DNA of 64,000 bases. It comes from Escallonia rubra. Lineage: Eukaryota > Streptophyta > Magnoliopsida > Escalloniales > Escalloniaceae. Position numbers and translations under genes: made by a program. The stretch's first letter is position 1. Every line of letters begins with the position of its first letter. The notes beneath the pieces were generated by a model, which did no database searches, had not been told where the DNA came from, and worked only from the letters and a program-made list of their open reading frames with translations. The DNA lies in assembly GCA_033065855.1 (NCBI GenBank), contig JAVXUO010002227.1:186001-250000 (forward strand), given 5' to 3'. This document shows, in pieces, positions 11,191 to 23,729 of the stretch.

Positions 11191-13043
11191 ACTAAAGCCT
11201 CAAATCTTTTGTTGCCAATGTGCTGCGAAAAATGAGCCTCCGACAATCTTTTTCTTCATTATTTGTACCGGTGGTTTTTGTTAAGTTATTTATGGTCTAT
11301 TTTTGGATAGTTGAATTTATGAAGTGAAAGTAAGAAAGCATAAATTGATTAGTATGTTGGTTATACAAGATCTTAACTCTTGAGTTCTAAGAATATGGAT
11401 TAGGAGTGGAGGAAAAGCAATTTCGTACGTGTGCATAAGAGTACAAGAGAGATTCAAATTTGCAGAAGTTATAAAGGGATCAAGCGCATGACTCATAGTA
11501 CGAAGATTTGAAATATGGTAATTGAACATAGAATAAGAAGGGAGACTCTAATATTTGAAATTGTGATTGGTTCATGCTTTAGACTAGATGAGGCGATTGA
11601 CGTTTAGTTTTGAAAAATAATCTTCACATCATTTTCAAAGATCTGGAGTAAAACATGCGTCAAAGCTATATGATTGACTTTGGATATGTAAGGCTTGCCA
11701 ACAAAGTATAGTTGTGATTAAGGATGTCTATTATGAAGCCACTACCAGGAAAGGTTTTACATTATCTTTTGCCCTTTTTAGGGAGGAATCAGAGTGAAAG
11801 AATTAAAATTGGCCTTAAAAGATACTACTTAAGTGTACTATGGCAAGTTGGCTAGCCTTTTTTGAGGAGACCTTACCCTATTATGGAGCTGTGGACCAGT
11901 AATGTATCAGAGTATAACCTCGATGTATTAGCAATGTACCAGAGTCCGACCTATTAGAGGAGTTCGTGTCAAAGAAGTCACCAAGCCCCAAATTTTGGGA
12001 TGGATTATGACACCATGCACATACTTGCCATGAATTATGGTGGAAGCTATTCCACCTCGGCAGCGTACTAGGGAAAGTTCTAGGCCATGTGTAATCGAAG
12101 GGTCAGTGACATCTTATTAGCACTTGTTGGCTAGCCTTTTCAAGGAAATCAATGAGTCGCGGTTGGGCCCTTGACGCTACATCTTTATGACATGTATCAA
12201 AGCAGATCCTCGTGACATTAGTGTGTTGTACTAAACCGTGGGCTTAGGGGTATTAGAGATGTTCCAGCAAGGATGTCAAATCCATCGGAGGATGGATTGT
12301 CAAATAACACACTTGCTGTGTGCTAAGGTGGATGGCGATCCCATATGGATTGTGTTCAGGGAGAGGCCCTGAGTTACATTTGATACAAGGACGTTTGATA
12401 ACTTGTCCGACGTAAAAAATATAGGAGTTTGAAGTTTGTCTTATAAGACTGTGCATGTGAATTCATTACTGCCTAGACTATCTTTTATGAGCAAAACATT
12501 GCCCGGTGATGAAGTTGTCGACTTGTTGTGTTACATAACCAATTTTTTTTTTTACTTTAACTATGGACGAGCTTGCACAAAAAAAAAAAAAAAAAAAGTT
12601 GAAATGGTCTCGATATGTATGTTGCTTACGGTTAATATACATTTGATTGACAAGACTAGAGTACGACTAAACGATAATGTAAAAGTACATAAAAGTACCA
12701 TAAAATTCAAAGGCTACAAGTCAAACATTAGTAAGAAGAAGTACTTGAAATGAAAGGATATCTTCAGGTTTCTGGTTGGAAATGCAGGAGAAGAGAGAGA
12801 TGAACGAACTTACGGGCTAGAGTGAGGATCTGCTTCTCAGGGTGTTTGACCATAAGACTGTTAAGACGGGCCAAAGGGGAATCTAGTCCAAATAAGTCTG
12901 GCAATGTATGATATTTACAGTCAGGCTTGACCCAATTATAGATTGACCTAAAAAAAGACAAAAACAGAAATATAATGCATGGGGCACGACCTTATTCAGC
13001 AAAAAATTGGTGGCATATTTGGCATCATCAGTGCTGTCAATTT
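11191..13043. other. Intergenic, no gene recognised
   Basis: No protein family or RNA gene is recognised. It contains a T-run near 12543 and an A-run at about 12581-12597. Confidence 0.4.
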
Positions 13044-13055
13044 TCTTTTTCTGGA

Positions 13056-13561
13056 TTTTTTTTTTTGGTGCAACAGAAATAATATTAATAAAACAAGATT
13101 ACAACTTAGCCCCTAATATGGGCAACACCTGCTCTATCAGCTATCAACAAGGGAAGGACCACCTCCGGTGGTTGTATGAGATACACAAAAGGCTCCCCTT
13201 GTTGAGCACCTAACTTGGCAAGATAATCTGCACATCGGTTGCCTTCTCTATACACATGGTTAATCTTAGACTTTAACAAGATAGCTACAGTCTTTAATAA
13301 TGTTACTCAATGGATGAAATCTATTTTTGTTTTCCAAAATAAGATCTCTTGCAATTTGGGAATCAGTTTCAATAGTAGCATTCTCCAGTCCCATGTTCTT
13401 GATCATTAGTGCTGCTTGTAAAACTCCTTGGAGTTCTGCTTCAATAGCACTCGCAGCTGAAGTAAATCCATAGAATCCTCCTATCCACTCTCCTCCACTG
13501 TTGCGCATTAGACCTCCAAAGCCACCAGCCATGTCTTTTTTTGCACAGCCATCAACATTGA
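13056..13561 (-). mobile_element. 5'-truncated LINE insertion
   Basis: On the minus strand the insertion ends in a 12-base poly(A) tail (13056-13067 as T on the plus strand). It is bounded by identical 12-bp target duplications, TCTTTTTCTGGA at 13044-13055 and 13562-13573. It consists only of the 3' end of a plant non-LTR retrotransposon: the RNase H coding part and a short 3' UTR. Poly(A), 5' truncation and a direct repeat are the signature of target-primed reverse transcription. Confidence 0.9.
13106..13561 (-). pseudogene. LINE RNase H domain (RVT_3 type), frameshifted
   Basis: The minus strand reads KINVDGCAKKDMAGGFGGLM at the start of the RNase H fold, then AIEAELQGVLQAALMIKNMG and ETDSQIARDLI, containing the conserved acidic residues. 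After DCSYLVKV a stop occurs, but one frame over the sequence continues KINHVYREGNRCADYLAKLG to a normal end (HIRG then stop at 13106-13108). One small indel near 13265 therefore breaks the frame. The normal role of the domain is removal of RNA from the RNA-DNA hybrid during retrotransposition. This copy is inactive and lacks reverse transcriptase. Confidence 0.85.
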
Positions 13562-13573
13562 TCTTTTTCTGGA

Positions 13574-14414
13574 TGCAACTAGCTTTCTGGGTTATCATCT
13601 TCTACACCTTATTTTGTAGTGAAACATGTACCAACAATAACTAATTTTTTGCTTTCATACTAAAATAAACCGTTGAGAAGCATACAAAGGGTGTGGATGT
13701 ATCGTAAGGTTTCATTTGAAAGGTTAATACGAGCAGTTATATAAAGAACGAAAAGGTTAGCGGTTATTTCTCCTGAATTTGGTGTATTTCACGAGTGCGT
13801 ATGTATCTTTCGTTAATTTTGGAAGGTCGATCGCTCTATAAAGAGGATAAGAATCTTCTGCGGTATAGCACTTTCGTTGTCACAACTTTAATTAAAAAAT
13901 ATTGCTACTTAAAAGTGTTATGTCGCTATTGTTATAATTTATAGTGATAATATTATTTTTTATCGCTAAAATATTGTCAGAGACGCCATTCTTTGTAACA
14001 CTAGAGGATCTTGATCCCTACATAAAGGACTTGCTAAACATCTAGGTTCCCATAAATGAGGACATCTATATCAAAACACACAATACCAATTAGATAATTG
14101 TTTACATTTTATCCTTGCGTAAAGAATGCTTCATTCACTTAACTTTCAAATTTTCAATCGAGGAAGGCTTCAACGAGCCTAACTAAAAATTTCAAAAATA
14201 TGGTTCTGGGACTCTCTTTTGTATAGAAGAAGCAGTACCATAGAGAAGCAAAAAAAGGAACACCAAATTTAGATAACCAACTATAAAGAACTGATGCTAC
14301 TAAGATCGGAGAGATGCAGATATATATATGAAGAAAAAGCCACAATGTAAAGGAAACATAATACCTTGAGGCTTAGCTCTTAAGTAGGCCAATGAAGATG
14401 GAGAAAACGAATGA
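13574..14414. other. Intergenic, MITE-like remnants
   Basis: Includes a short region (about 13880-14000) with GTCGC/GCGAC-type motifs similar to small plant MITEs. No gene is seen. The right end would be the 3' part of the primary transcript of the neighbouring minus-strand microRNA. Confidence 0.35.
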
Positions 14415-14550
14415 ATATGAAGCTGAATTGCGGGGCAAATCTCCTTTGGCAGTGAAGTTACTATTCTGCCTCTGTGAAAATACATTCACATCAACAACAG
14501 TATATAGTAGCCTACTGCCAATGGAGAAATTGCCCAGTAATGCATCCATA
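14415..14550 (-). ncRNA. MIR399: microRNA399 precursor, type A, unit e
   Basis: On the minus strand a long hairpin places a mature sequence on its 3' arm (14431-14451) that starts TGCCAAAGGAGATTTG and ends CCCCG, which to my knowledge equals Arabidopsis miR399d. The opposite arm (14516-14537) reads CTGGGCAATTTCTC then CATTGGCA and pairs almost fully with it. Pairing continues beyond the duplex on both sides. In known plants miR399 is loaded into Argonaute and represses PHO2/UBC24, raising phosphate uptake and transport under starvation. A TATA box and a P1BS site lie upstream (14678-14727). This is the most canonical of the four type A copies; its paired type B hairpin is lost. Confidence 0.92.
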
Positions 14551-14677
14551 CACCTCTTTCTTCTTCCGCAAGAAACGAATCGAATCAGACCGAAGGCCAG
14601 GGTCTCCACTTTTGATCACCCTAATCTTGAACTTGGCTTACTGCCTCGATGATACACTTTGAAGGCTCAACAATGAA

Positions 14678-14727
14678 TTTATAGGTCGCGAGAGAGGTCT
14701 AGTGTTCTCCAGGCAAATAGGATATCC
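14678..14727 (-). promoter_or_regulatory. TATA box and P1BS of MIR399 type A, unit e
   Basis: The minus strand has ACCTATAAAT (TATA box, about 14678-14686) and, about 40 bases further upstream, GGATATCC (14720-14727). The latter fits GNATATNC, the PHR1 binding site. The same arrangement is kept in units a, c and d. Confidence 0.75.
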
Positions 14728-14839
14728 TGAGCACATGCTTGGTTTGTAAGTTGAAGGGAATAAGCGGTTCACTTTGATCCACATTTTATTGAGAGAAGAG
14801 GGGCACAATTTGACATGTATGGGACGTGTATTGACATAC

Positions 14840-17290
14840 AAAACTGCTATACGGCAAAAAAGATGTAGTTCATAGTTAATACGAGATATATATCTCTAAC
14901 TACAAACTTAAACATAACTAGAAATGCATGATGCACTTCTCTTTTCCCTTTTTTTGGTGCAAATGCAGAAACTTTTCTCAATCCAAATAGATTTAGCTTC
15001 AGTTGAGGGTAAAGGTTGTACTCACGGTGCTGTTAGCTTCTTCCAAAGTTCTAAAGGTAGCATTGGCTTTTTCCAGGTTTTTAAGGCAATCACTTGGGCA
15101 CATTTCTTAGGCAAATACGTAGGACTATTGAAACATACGAATTTGTGCAAATTTATGCATTTTTTGTTGAGGACCTCGGGTGTGTACTGATATTTTTCTG
15201 GACATCATGTTGAAAATTGGATGACTTCGGTTTTGCAGCTATGATCGAGCACTTTACCTAACCTGAAAAATGACTACATTAACAAATATCTACAAAAATT
15301 ACACTTACGTAGAGGAATCAATTTGAGTATGGCCATTTTTTTTTTACATTTACGTGTATTAGAATCGAGATAGTAGTTTACTTTACGAGGAAACCTGAAT
15401 TCATCGAGGCATATGCACCTTCCTATCTTCTTCTGGTTTCAAATAAAAATAAGCAATATAGATAGATCAAAATTATGCAAGCTGCAAGAAGAGACAACAT
15501 AATTAAGGAACACGTTCCATGAATTAACCTTTGATAACGATCGAGGTGGTCCTAGCAGTCCTTTGCTCCTCAAAGATACAAAATCTGACAAAAGTGCTTG
15601 AAAGAGAAGCATCTAAACTCAGTGCCCCTCCTTTACGACCCAATTGATGGATAGATAGATACAACTTGCCCGAGGAAAGAAGAAAAAGAAGGCACAATCC
15701 GGAGATCCAATAGCATGTTCTTTTCTTTGTCAACGTTTTCCTCTCTGAAATGGCTGGCTGCGTGGACAATGTAGCTGTGGAACATGCACTCTTAGAAGAC
15801 TAATTGTTTGGTCACACAATTCAGTTAATTATAGTTAACCTCTCAAATCCTCTCTCACGCCCATGCAAAATTATATGTATGTGATACAGGTAGGCATCGT
15901 GAAGGCATGTTGTGCAGTGCATATATATTTTTATTCGCCTAAGACGTCGACGGCAGTACTTTTGAGCTGCACCAAGGCGTCGCCGCTAATCTGCCACCCG
16001 TGGAGGAGTCAGCACATAGTAGATTGGATGCCATGGCGGCCACGTTGCCACGAGGGATGCTATTATATAGCTGCGGCCATGTGGGATTAATGGACTATGC
16101 GAATATAGATCCCAATCTATTTGATGACTAATCATATTATTTTTTTAAAAAGAATTGGTCTGTAACATTCTTCATATAAGAACTGTAGTGTGATTCTTCA
16201 TTTGATGACTACCCGTTTGTTTTTTTTTACTAATGTGCTATTGCATGTGTATTTTTTTCCTTTTTTTTTTGTTCATAAAGATGTGCATATTTGGATTTGA
16301 TATCCAAGTACAACTTTATTTGAATGTTAAACTTAAATTTGCTAACCAAACAATAAAGTTGAGTTATTATATATATAATCTTTAAAGTAGCATCTTTTTA
16401 ACAAATTTGGAAATATGAAAAATGAATATAACGAATTTGCTAACCAAACAAAGTTTCGCCTTGCAATTTTCCTTCCATAACACGAACAACAATAATGACC
16501 AAACATTTGAAATGGAATAGCTTAAAATCCTTTGCTACCTTAAATCTATACCATTTTTGATTGGGATTGTTAAGGGAATATAGGTCATTATTTTGGATTT
16601 CGATTTACTAGACAGTTCAAGATTAAAATTGTTCAATAAAGAAAAATAGAATTAAAAAAGTCATACCAAACTAAAATAAGCCTTTGTAAAGCAATTTATA
16701 TGCAGTAGCATATAAATAAGTAATTGACGTGGGAGCCGATATGTACAATCCCACATGGAGAAAATAACAATTGACATTTTAGCATTTGCGCTCTGTGAGC
16801 TTCTCCCCTTTTTGTAAAGTCTGAAGAAAAGAGAGAAATACACGGAGGTTTCACGTGCTCCACATAAGTGTTTTGTCTTGGTGGAGCAACTTCCTCTCAC
16901 CACCTTCTCGATCAGGGACAAAAAAACCGTCGCTAAAGCTTTTAGTTCCATCCGTAGTAGTACAAGCGCCAATTAGTTTTAGTGACTCTTTTTCTTGTCG
17001 CTGAAAATCGGAGGTGGAGGAAGCTTTTTATCAACTAGGCTTGAAGCAAAAACTTATGTTTCGTATAAGCATCTTGACGTGGCTATAATACGAACTTGAC
17101 TTTATGAATGGAAAAGGGACGTTGGAGGGAATTTGACTTTTGTGCTATAATACGAACTTGAACAGAAGAATCCTGCCATACGAATTTCTTGCAACATGAC
17201 AAAATATATGATATGTCATCTTGTGTACGTAAAAAAGCATCTAAATCTCAAAAGAGAAAAGGTGATTTGTCCTTGATCTTGAATAAGAGA
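14840..17290. other. Intergenic, no gene recognised
   Basis: AT-rich sequence without a recognised gene. A region near 16925-17020 has CCGTCGCTAAAG / TTGTCGCTGAAA motifs of small plant MITEs. By analogy with the later units, part of this stretch would be the shared interval between the type A and type B microRNA promoters, now diverged beyond recognition by eye. Confidence 0.35.
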
Positions 17291-17304
17291 CTGGTCGAGA
17301 AAGT

Positions 17305-17400
17305 TGGTACCATCAGGAATTTTCCCAGCATATGCCACTCTTCTTGGGGGTATATCCAATTGGAGTGGCGAGCAAAATAGGATTTAAAGTACTTTTTCGG
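17305..17400 (+). promoter_or_regulatory. Decayed MIR399 type B promoter, unit e
   Basis: CCCAGCATATGCCACTCTTC, followed by GTATATCC, aligns with the promoter block found upstream of all four type B hairpins (CCAGCATATGCCACTCC then GCATATCC). Two PHR1-type sites survive: GCATATGC at 17328-17335 and GTATATCC at 17350-17357. Weak similarity continues about 50 bases further. No miR399 hairpin follows, so this is the remnant of a lost fifth type B gene. It lies 2.9 kb from the type A hairpin of this unit. Confidence 0.55.
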
Positions 17401-17629
17401 TTTTATGCGAAGAATTGTACGTGGTTCTTTCACAATCGATCCATCAACGATTTCATGGAAGATGGATTTGGTCGGCTAGACGACAAACATTATAAATTTC
17501 TTTGAATAAAAAGCTAACCTAACCTACATGCGCAAAAAAGTCGCGTAATATGCATAAGGACCATTCGAAATTTTCTGTTTGGATGAAAATGTCGTATAGG
17601 AGTAGTTTCTTTCCTTTTAGGATGGTAGG

Positions 17630-17915
17630 CAGATTCGCGTACAATCCAGTTCTAGTCCAGCTCTAGTCCAGTCCCCAATTCTATTATAGTCTAATTCCCA
17701 GTTCAATTCGAGTTCCAGTCTTATTCCAGTCCCAATTCCAACCCAGTCTCCAGTCTCCAGTCTCCAGTCCAGTTCCAGCTCAGTCTGAGTCTCGGTTCCA
17801 ATCTTCATTCAGTTCCTGCAGATTAATCTCAGTCTTGGCGGTGCCAGTTTCAGTTCCAATCCCAATCCCGCCCTACTCCCAGTTGCAGTCTAGTCCCAGC
17901 CTCAGTCCAGTTGAC
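17630..17915. repeat. Degenerate CCAGT-type minisatellite
   Basis: About 280 bases composed of variants of TCCAGTTC / CCAGTCTCCAGTCC, including three adjacent TCTCCAG units near 17750-17770. A minus-strand open frame here only encodes repeated Leu/Glu/Gly-Asp-Trp motifs and is not a gene. Confidence 0.75.
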
Positions 17916-18004
17916 ATAACCACAGAAATTTCTGTTCATCCTCTCTAGCAGCAAGTAAAAATTGCATTGCCTTGATTGTCATTTAAGATATGAGGTTGTA
18001 CAAG

Positions 18005-18315
18005 GAAATCCAAAAGTTTTTGTGTGCTCTACGTGTTTCGTGGGCTGCGTGCTTGCATAATCTCTGTCTCTGATAATTTTGCATGCCTTTTTGTCTTGCA
18101 TGCTTGCGTAGCCTCTGCTTTGATAATTTTGTGTGCTTTGCCTGCTTGTGTGTCTTGAATACTTATCCCTTCAATAGTTTTTCTGGCTTATTTGTGGTGT
18201 GCCTAGCTCTCAGATGATGTGTGCTTGCATGCTTCGGTTTTGTGTGCTTATGTGCTTTGATTTCGCGTGTCTTGCGTGTTGGCATGCTTTAATTTTGCGT
18301 GCTTATGTGCTATGA
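18005..18315. repeat. Degenerate TGTGCTTGCATGCTT-type repeat
   Basis: Variants of TTTTGCGTGCTTATGTGCTT recur irregularly every 20-50 bases. It is non-coding and low in complexity. Confidence 0.6.
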
Positions 18316-18936
18316 CAATTGGAAGTTGAGTCTCCTGAGTTGTGAAGTAACTCGACCGATTGAATTAGTCTAGATTATTGCCTTCAGATTCAGCCTAAAA
18401 TTCTCTCCATATGGAAGGAGTTAGGATTAGAAAGCCTGGGTAATAACCACACGTCATGTCATTAAATGTGAAACCTCTCGTCTAAGAGCTAAACGGTTTA
18501 TGAATCCAAGCTCCAAAATAACATTACTGTGTTTGTCAATGCAGAGATGAAGATCTAACAACACGGTTTAAAAGGAATAGATATAGGAACTGATGGCTCA
18601 AAAGATCCGCGGATTATCCCCCCAAACTGGTGAATAAACTAGATTCAAGATAGAGCAAGTATGAACACTTTTCCGAAGGAAAAAAAAAAAAAAAGAATAT
18701 ATTGTTTTGGCGCTCCGTGATGGCGTTGATTCTTTAAATTGTGGATTGTAAATTCTGCAAAAGATTTTGTAACCCGCTATTTATCCAAAGTTCAAAGTTC
18801 TGGATGGAAATTTGAATTATAAGAAAACGAGCAACTATCAGAAGTTTCAGTTGAAACACTCGAACTTTCACTCGACATGGAGGACTTCGGACATGCTAGT
18901 TATGACAAGGTCAAAGCGTGGGCACTTTTGGAAAGA

Positions 18937-19160
18937 TAATTTTTTGCTACTATCCGGGTTGTAAGAAGAAGCCTATAACTTTTCATATAGCAATAATTAT
19001 TGGTCTCTAAACATGCTTAGTCACACTTTTATTAATACCTGCAGTGACAATTTCAAGAACAGTTCTTTTAGCATTACTAAATAAATGTTACTAAAAATAT
19101 AGGATGACCGGTAATTATCGATATACATGAAGTAGTAGAGGCAAAAGAACTTCTCCAAGG
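18937..19160. mobile_element. MITE-like inverted repeat, second copy
   Basis: Left arm with TATAGCAATAATTATTGGTC and right arm (reverse complement) with TATCGATAATTACCGGTC, plus looser outer matches. The pattern resembles the MITE at 861-1095 but is more diverged. Confidence 0.45.
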
Positions 19161-20750
19161 AAACTTTGACTTTAGTGGAAAGTTCTAGTAATTCCATTCA
19201 TGAGTTCCACAATATCTGAAAATTCAATTTCAAGAGTTTTTCAAAGAATTCATGATAGGGCGAAACTGGTCCTTGAAAGCCTGTTTGATAGTTACTGCTA
19301 ACGAGTCACGAACCCTTCCCAGCTCCGTCAATGGTGGAGGGAATACCAATCGAGAGAAAGCTCGTCGGTAATGAAGAAGCAATTTTTTATTTTTAAGAGC
19401 ATGTTATTATTAATTTTTTAAGCTTGTCCGAACTCTCGTTTGTGCTAATTAGTGATATTTAATCGGTAGCAGAAATTTTGCAACAATTAGCAACGGCGAC
19501 CGGAGAAGTATAAGAGGGTGTCAATAGCTGCTCTCTTTCATTAATACTGACACTAGTAAGTAAAAGTTCGACTTCCAGAATTTTGAGATCTTGTCAAGGG
19601 CAGTTCCCACAGGGAGCCATTTTTGTTACGATAGGAACAGATTTGTCGCTAGAGAGTAGCGACTGATTTCAGCAGCAGATGCATCCTTGTCAGCAACAAA
19701 TTTCAAAGATTTGCTTGTTCATTTTTTTCGTCAATATTGAAATGTGAAACATTATCCTTGATTAAAAAAAATAAAAAAATACTAATTATCGCGTAACTTG
19801 CCATCAATAACTCCAGGAAAGGTAACAAATTAAATTCCAAAATTTATATAGACATTGAGGATTAATTATTCTCGGAGCCTCCAAATGAACATCACTTTAG
19901 GTAACTACTTAAACAAAATAAAGCAATAAAGTCCTTGGGATTTTCGCATTATTTTCTCCCTCAAGGACAGAACAGTAGTTATGGTTCTACTCAAGGCTCG
20001 ACAAATGATATTCATACATACTCAAATTGCACGATTATAAGAGCATCACAAATTTTATTTGCTACATATTTGCGGTGTAAAGTATTTCAAAACCACGGGA
20101 AAAAAAAGGATTACAAGTCCATGCCTTAACAAGTTGTCTCGAAGGCTTAAACAGCGCGGTTTAGACTTGATTACTAATGATAAACGACGTGGTTCGGCCC
20201 CCCGTCATAGGTAAAATTTTAAGGTATATCAATACATTAAACGCTATTGTAAATCTCAAAATTTCGCAAACGATCAAATTCTGAAACAAGTTCTTGAAGA
20301 ACAAGGAATTTTTTTTAAAAAAGATAGATATTCTGAACTTTAGCTCATGAAAACCAACTTGGAAATTTCAACCCAAAGATTGGAAAGTTTCTGAAATTGC
20401 CTAAAACCGTGTGGTCCTCAACTTCGTACTCATTGAAAGACGTGCAATTGTAATGCTGTAAGTTGTTCATCGTCATCTATGGCGGATTGACGGAGGTACT
20501 GTTGAAGCCTAATTGTTGTCATCATTTCGGATGACAGTGGTGGAGCATCAACAATTCCAAAATGAACAGAATAGCACATCATATCCAGAAAGGCAAACAA
20601 AAGTTTGCGCAGACAAATGAGGGATAAAATCAAGAAAATTGCCTACAATATCACATATAGAGGCTATTGTTTTCCAAATTCTTCAGTGGGTACATTGCCC
20701 ATCACTCGTCCTCACGTAGATCCGCCTTTGCCTGCATTGGTTTTTTTTCT
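19160..20750. other. Intergenic, no gene recognised
   Basis: No protein or RNA gene is recognised on either strand. Confidence 0.35.
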
Positions 20751-20865
20751 TAGTTTCATGCTTCCTTGTTCTCCAAGAATTACTGTTCTCGAGCCATATA
20801 CATAGAATGAAGAACTCAGGATACTAGGATAGAGCAGCTAGCTTCTTGTCTGCAAGGGTGCATGT

Positions 20866-20897
<32 letters not shown>

Positions 20898-21337
20898 TGT
20901 TGGCAAGGTGGGCGGCGACTGGTGGCAATTAGGGCTATGGTGGCTCTTGTAGCTAGTGCACACATTAGATTTAGAGTTAGGGTCAGGTTGATGACGAGGG
21001 AAAGAGAGATGCAAGATCTCCCGTACGTTACAGACAATTAATCTCATTTACATGCATAATTTCCTTGCTAAAGGAGGAGCACACAAGATTTTTTCTGGAC
21101 TTGACATGGCTGTGCATGCAAAAAATGGTAAAGAGTATTGTCAATATTTGGAGACAAGTGAAATACTTTTGACAGAGAGTTCTGTTGGTTTGGTGTACAG
21201 CTTATAAAAGGAAAAAAAAACTACACAACTGAACATGAGCATATTACACGGTTTGTACGGGAATTCTGTTAAACCAAAGGATCAGTATTACCTGCTTGGA
21301 GTCCAATTGGAGGATGTCAAGGTGACTTATAACTGTA

Positions 21338-21452
21338 CATTCTGCATTGCAGAGCAAATCTCCTTTGGCAGTGAACTAGTATCTGCTTAATCACCTTGGA
21401 GCAGTTGAAAGGCCAACTGCCAAAGGAGTATTTGCCCAGTAATGCATCCATA
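21338..21452 (-). ncRNA. MIR399: microRNA399 precursor, type A, unit a
   Basis: Minus-strand hairpin. The 3' arm (21350-21370) starts TGCCAAAGGAGATTTG and ends CTCTG, differing from canonical miR399 at position 18 (U for C). The 5' arm (complement of 21418-21439) starts CTGGGCAAATACTCC and pairs with a single-base bulge. The minus strand is preferred because this arm is identical in units a, c and d while the opposite arm drifts, and because the TATA/P1BS promoter lies on the minus-strand upstream side. The predicted role is PHO2/UBC24 silencing. The plus strand could also fold, giving a near-miR399 sequence with one extra base. Confidence 0.85.
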
Positions 21453-21579
21453 CACCAGAACAAAGCCACCTATTTGCACTAGATCGCAGAAATTATAGTA
21501 TCGAGAGACCCCTCTTAAGGGTTTCGTGACTTCACATACCTCACCGCATTGATGAACAGTTATGATGCTCCAAATTCAC

Positions 21580-21627
21580 TTATAGGCGTCACAATGGTCC
21601 GGAATTTTCCGTGCAAATAGCATATTC
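21580..21627 (-). promoter_or_regulatory. TATA box and P1BS of MIR399 type A, unit a
   Basis: Minus strand: GCCTATAA (21580-21587), and upstream of it a P1BS match whose plus-strand reading is GCATATTC (21620-21627). Position and spacing equal those in units c, d and e. Confidence 0.7.
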
Positions 21628-23604
21628 TGGGCACATCCTCTATTCCTATGTTGGGATAGTGGTCCATTTTTGATCCACACAACTTTAACATGGACTTTGT
21701 GAACGGTTTTCCTTGACTACGACATTTCTTTTCTCTTTAATGAAGAGTACCGCACTTTTCATTGACTGATCAGCTTTAGCTCTAATGTTATTCCTCTCTT
21801 ACTCCATAGAACCCACTGTGATTCTAGCCTCGTTAGAGACAATGGGCACATTGACGCTTTGTGAGCTACTTCAAATAATACGTCAGACCAGCATTCAGTC
21901 CTCATAGTTGCTGCTAGGGTCAAGAATTATATATCCCAGAGTGGAATACTTAAAACCTCGTATTGGGTCCATAAATTGTCATTAGGGTCATTCCTGCAGC
22001 TTTCTTTAGAGCCCTAATAATTGCAATAACAAAAGTTAACAAGTAAAGCTAGTGTACATTTGTTAATGGTTTAACAACTAATAAAGTACTCTAATGGAAA
22101 GTATGCGAACTTCACTGTAAGGCGTAGATCAGTAGCTAAAGTTGTCCCAAATAGTTAACAGATGCTTGCGGAAAATATACGTGATTAATATGTCAAACCC
22201 ATGGCCATGAGTGCTAGTCTTCATGCTTTACCGAACCTTCTTGTAGCGAAAACCACTGCATACCATTTTCTCTAGAACCACTTGATGTTATTAACAAGAA
22301 CTTTAACTTCTCGAGATTTTTAAGCTCTTCAGTTCCATAATTTCTCAATGAGTCTAAGAGAGAGAAAAAGATAGGCGATCTGTAGTTCGGAAGAGGTCGA
22401 TGAACTCAAAATTAATATAGCAGGACTAAAAAAAGCATGAGAATAGAGACCAACTACCAGCTAATAACTGTAGTCGTTAATATTCCAAGGTCTTGTCATG
22501 CTCCTGACCATCGGTTATTTAAGTCACTCTACATGTCACACGGTTATGTGCAGGAATACAGATGTATAATTTCTCTTGGACAAGTATCGGAGAAATTTGA
22601 TCTTTTTATTGAACATGTTATACAAGCGCACCAAATATCAGAAATTGCAGCATCTTGAATTTATGTTTTTCATAAAACAAACAGGCCCCTTGTCTCTCTG
22701 TGTATTAAAGCATTCATTTTCTTCTTCATATTTCTCTTGCATTTCTGCACTTAACCACACAGAAAAGTAAAGGAAAACCCTGCAAAATTCTATGGTATAT
22801 TGCACACGAGCAAGTATCATGCAGTTGAAGCCACCCCTTGCTATTGTCCCTTCAGTCAAGCTTTCAACAACAGTGTAATATGGCCTTCTGCTCTTCAAAG
22901 AGACGCTACAACTTAAAGGAAAAAAGCATCTTAATTAACTCGGTGGCTCACTTTTACTTCCAATTGAACTAAAGGTAGTTTGACAGAATAATAGAAATAT
23001 GAAATTACAGGAACAGTACCTTGTAAATTTCTAGTAGCATGTTTTTCTATATTTATCTGTCACTCAGTCTCAACTCATATGGCTCATATGTATTTGTGGC
23101 TTTGCAACAAGCTCGAAGCTGCATCTCTTTCTCATCTGTTTGCGCGCTGGAACTTACGGGTTTGTGACGGAACCTTTTTACGTTAGCGTTCAAAAGGCAG
23201 AACAAGCAGAACAATTACAAGCCGCTAACGAGCACATAGTCTTACATTCGTTTGCCACGAATATTTTGATTAACTCCACTAGGTACTAATTACACCATAA
23301 CAGTATTTGATGTTTGGACATGCCAAACTGTAGACCATCCATTCCATTAGTTATTTAGGAAATGGTTGGTTAGTCTCATGATCATTACGATTTCAAATCT
23401 GTGTGGACCGTAATATCCTCGTTACATGACAATGGACAATCGGACTTTGGTTCGATCGTTAAGTAAGAATATCTAGGACATGTGGAGAAGTCCCTAGAAG
23501 TGGAGAGCAATGTCCATGGCCTTTCATAAAGGAAAGATGGTGATAGAAAAGGGCACCATGACCCCATGCATGAAAAAGGTGTAATCTCTACAGGAATAAT
23601 GCCA

Positions 23605-23670
23605 GCATATGCCACTCCATTCTTCAGCATATCCAAAATCAAGGTGCGAACCAACTAGTATATGAAGAGC
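23605..23670 (+). promoter_or_regulatory. Double P1BS and TATA of MIR399 type B, unit a
   Basis: GCATATGC (23605-23612) and GCATATCC (23627-23634), spaced 22 bases start to start, both fit GNATATNC. A TATA-like GTATATGAA follows at 23658-23666, about 80 bases before the hairpin. The block is conserved in units b, c and d. Confidence 0.75.
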
Positions 23671-23729
23671 TTCTCGCTTTCCTCTGAAGATCATTTGAGC
23701 ATGGATGTTTCCAAGAAGGCAGATGTGGG

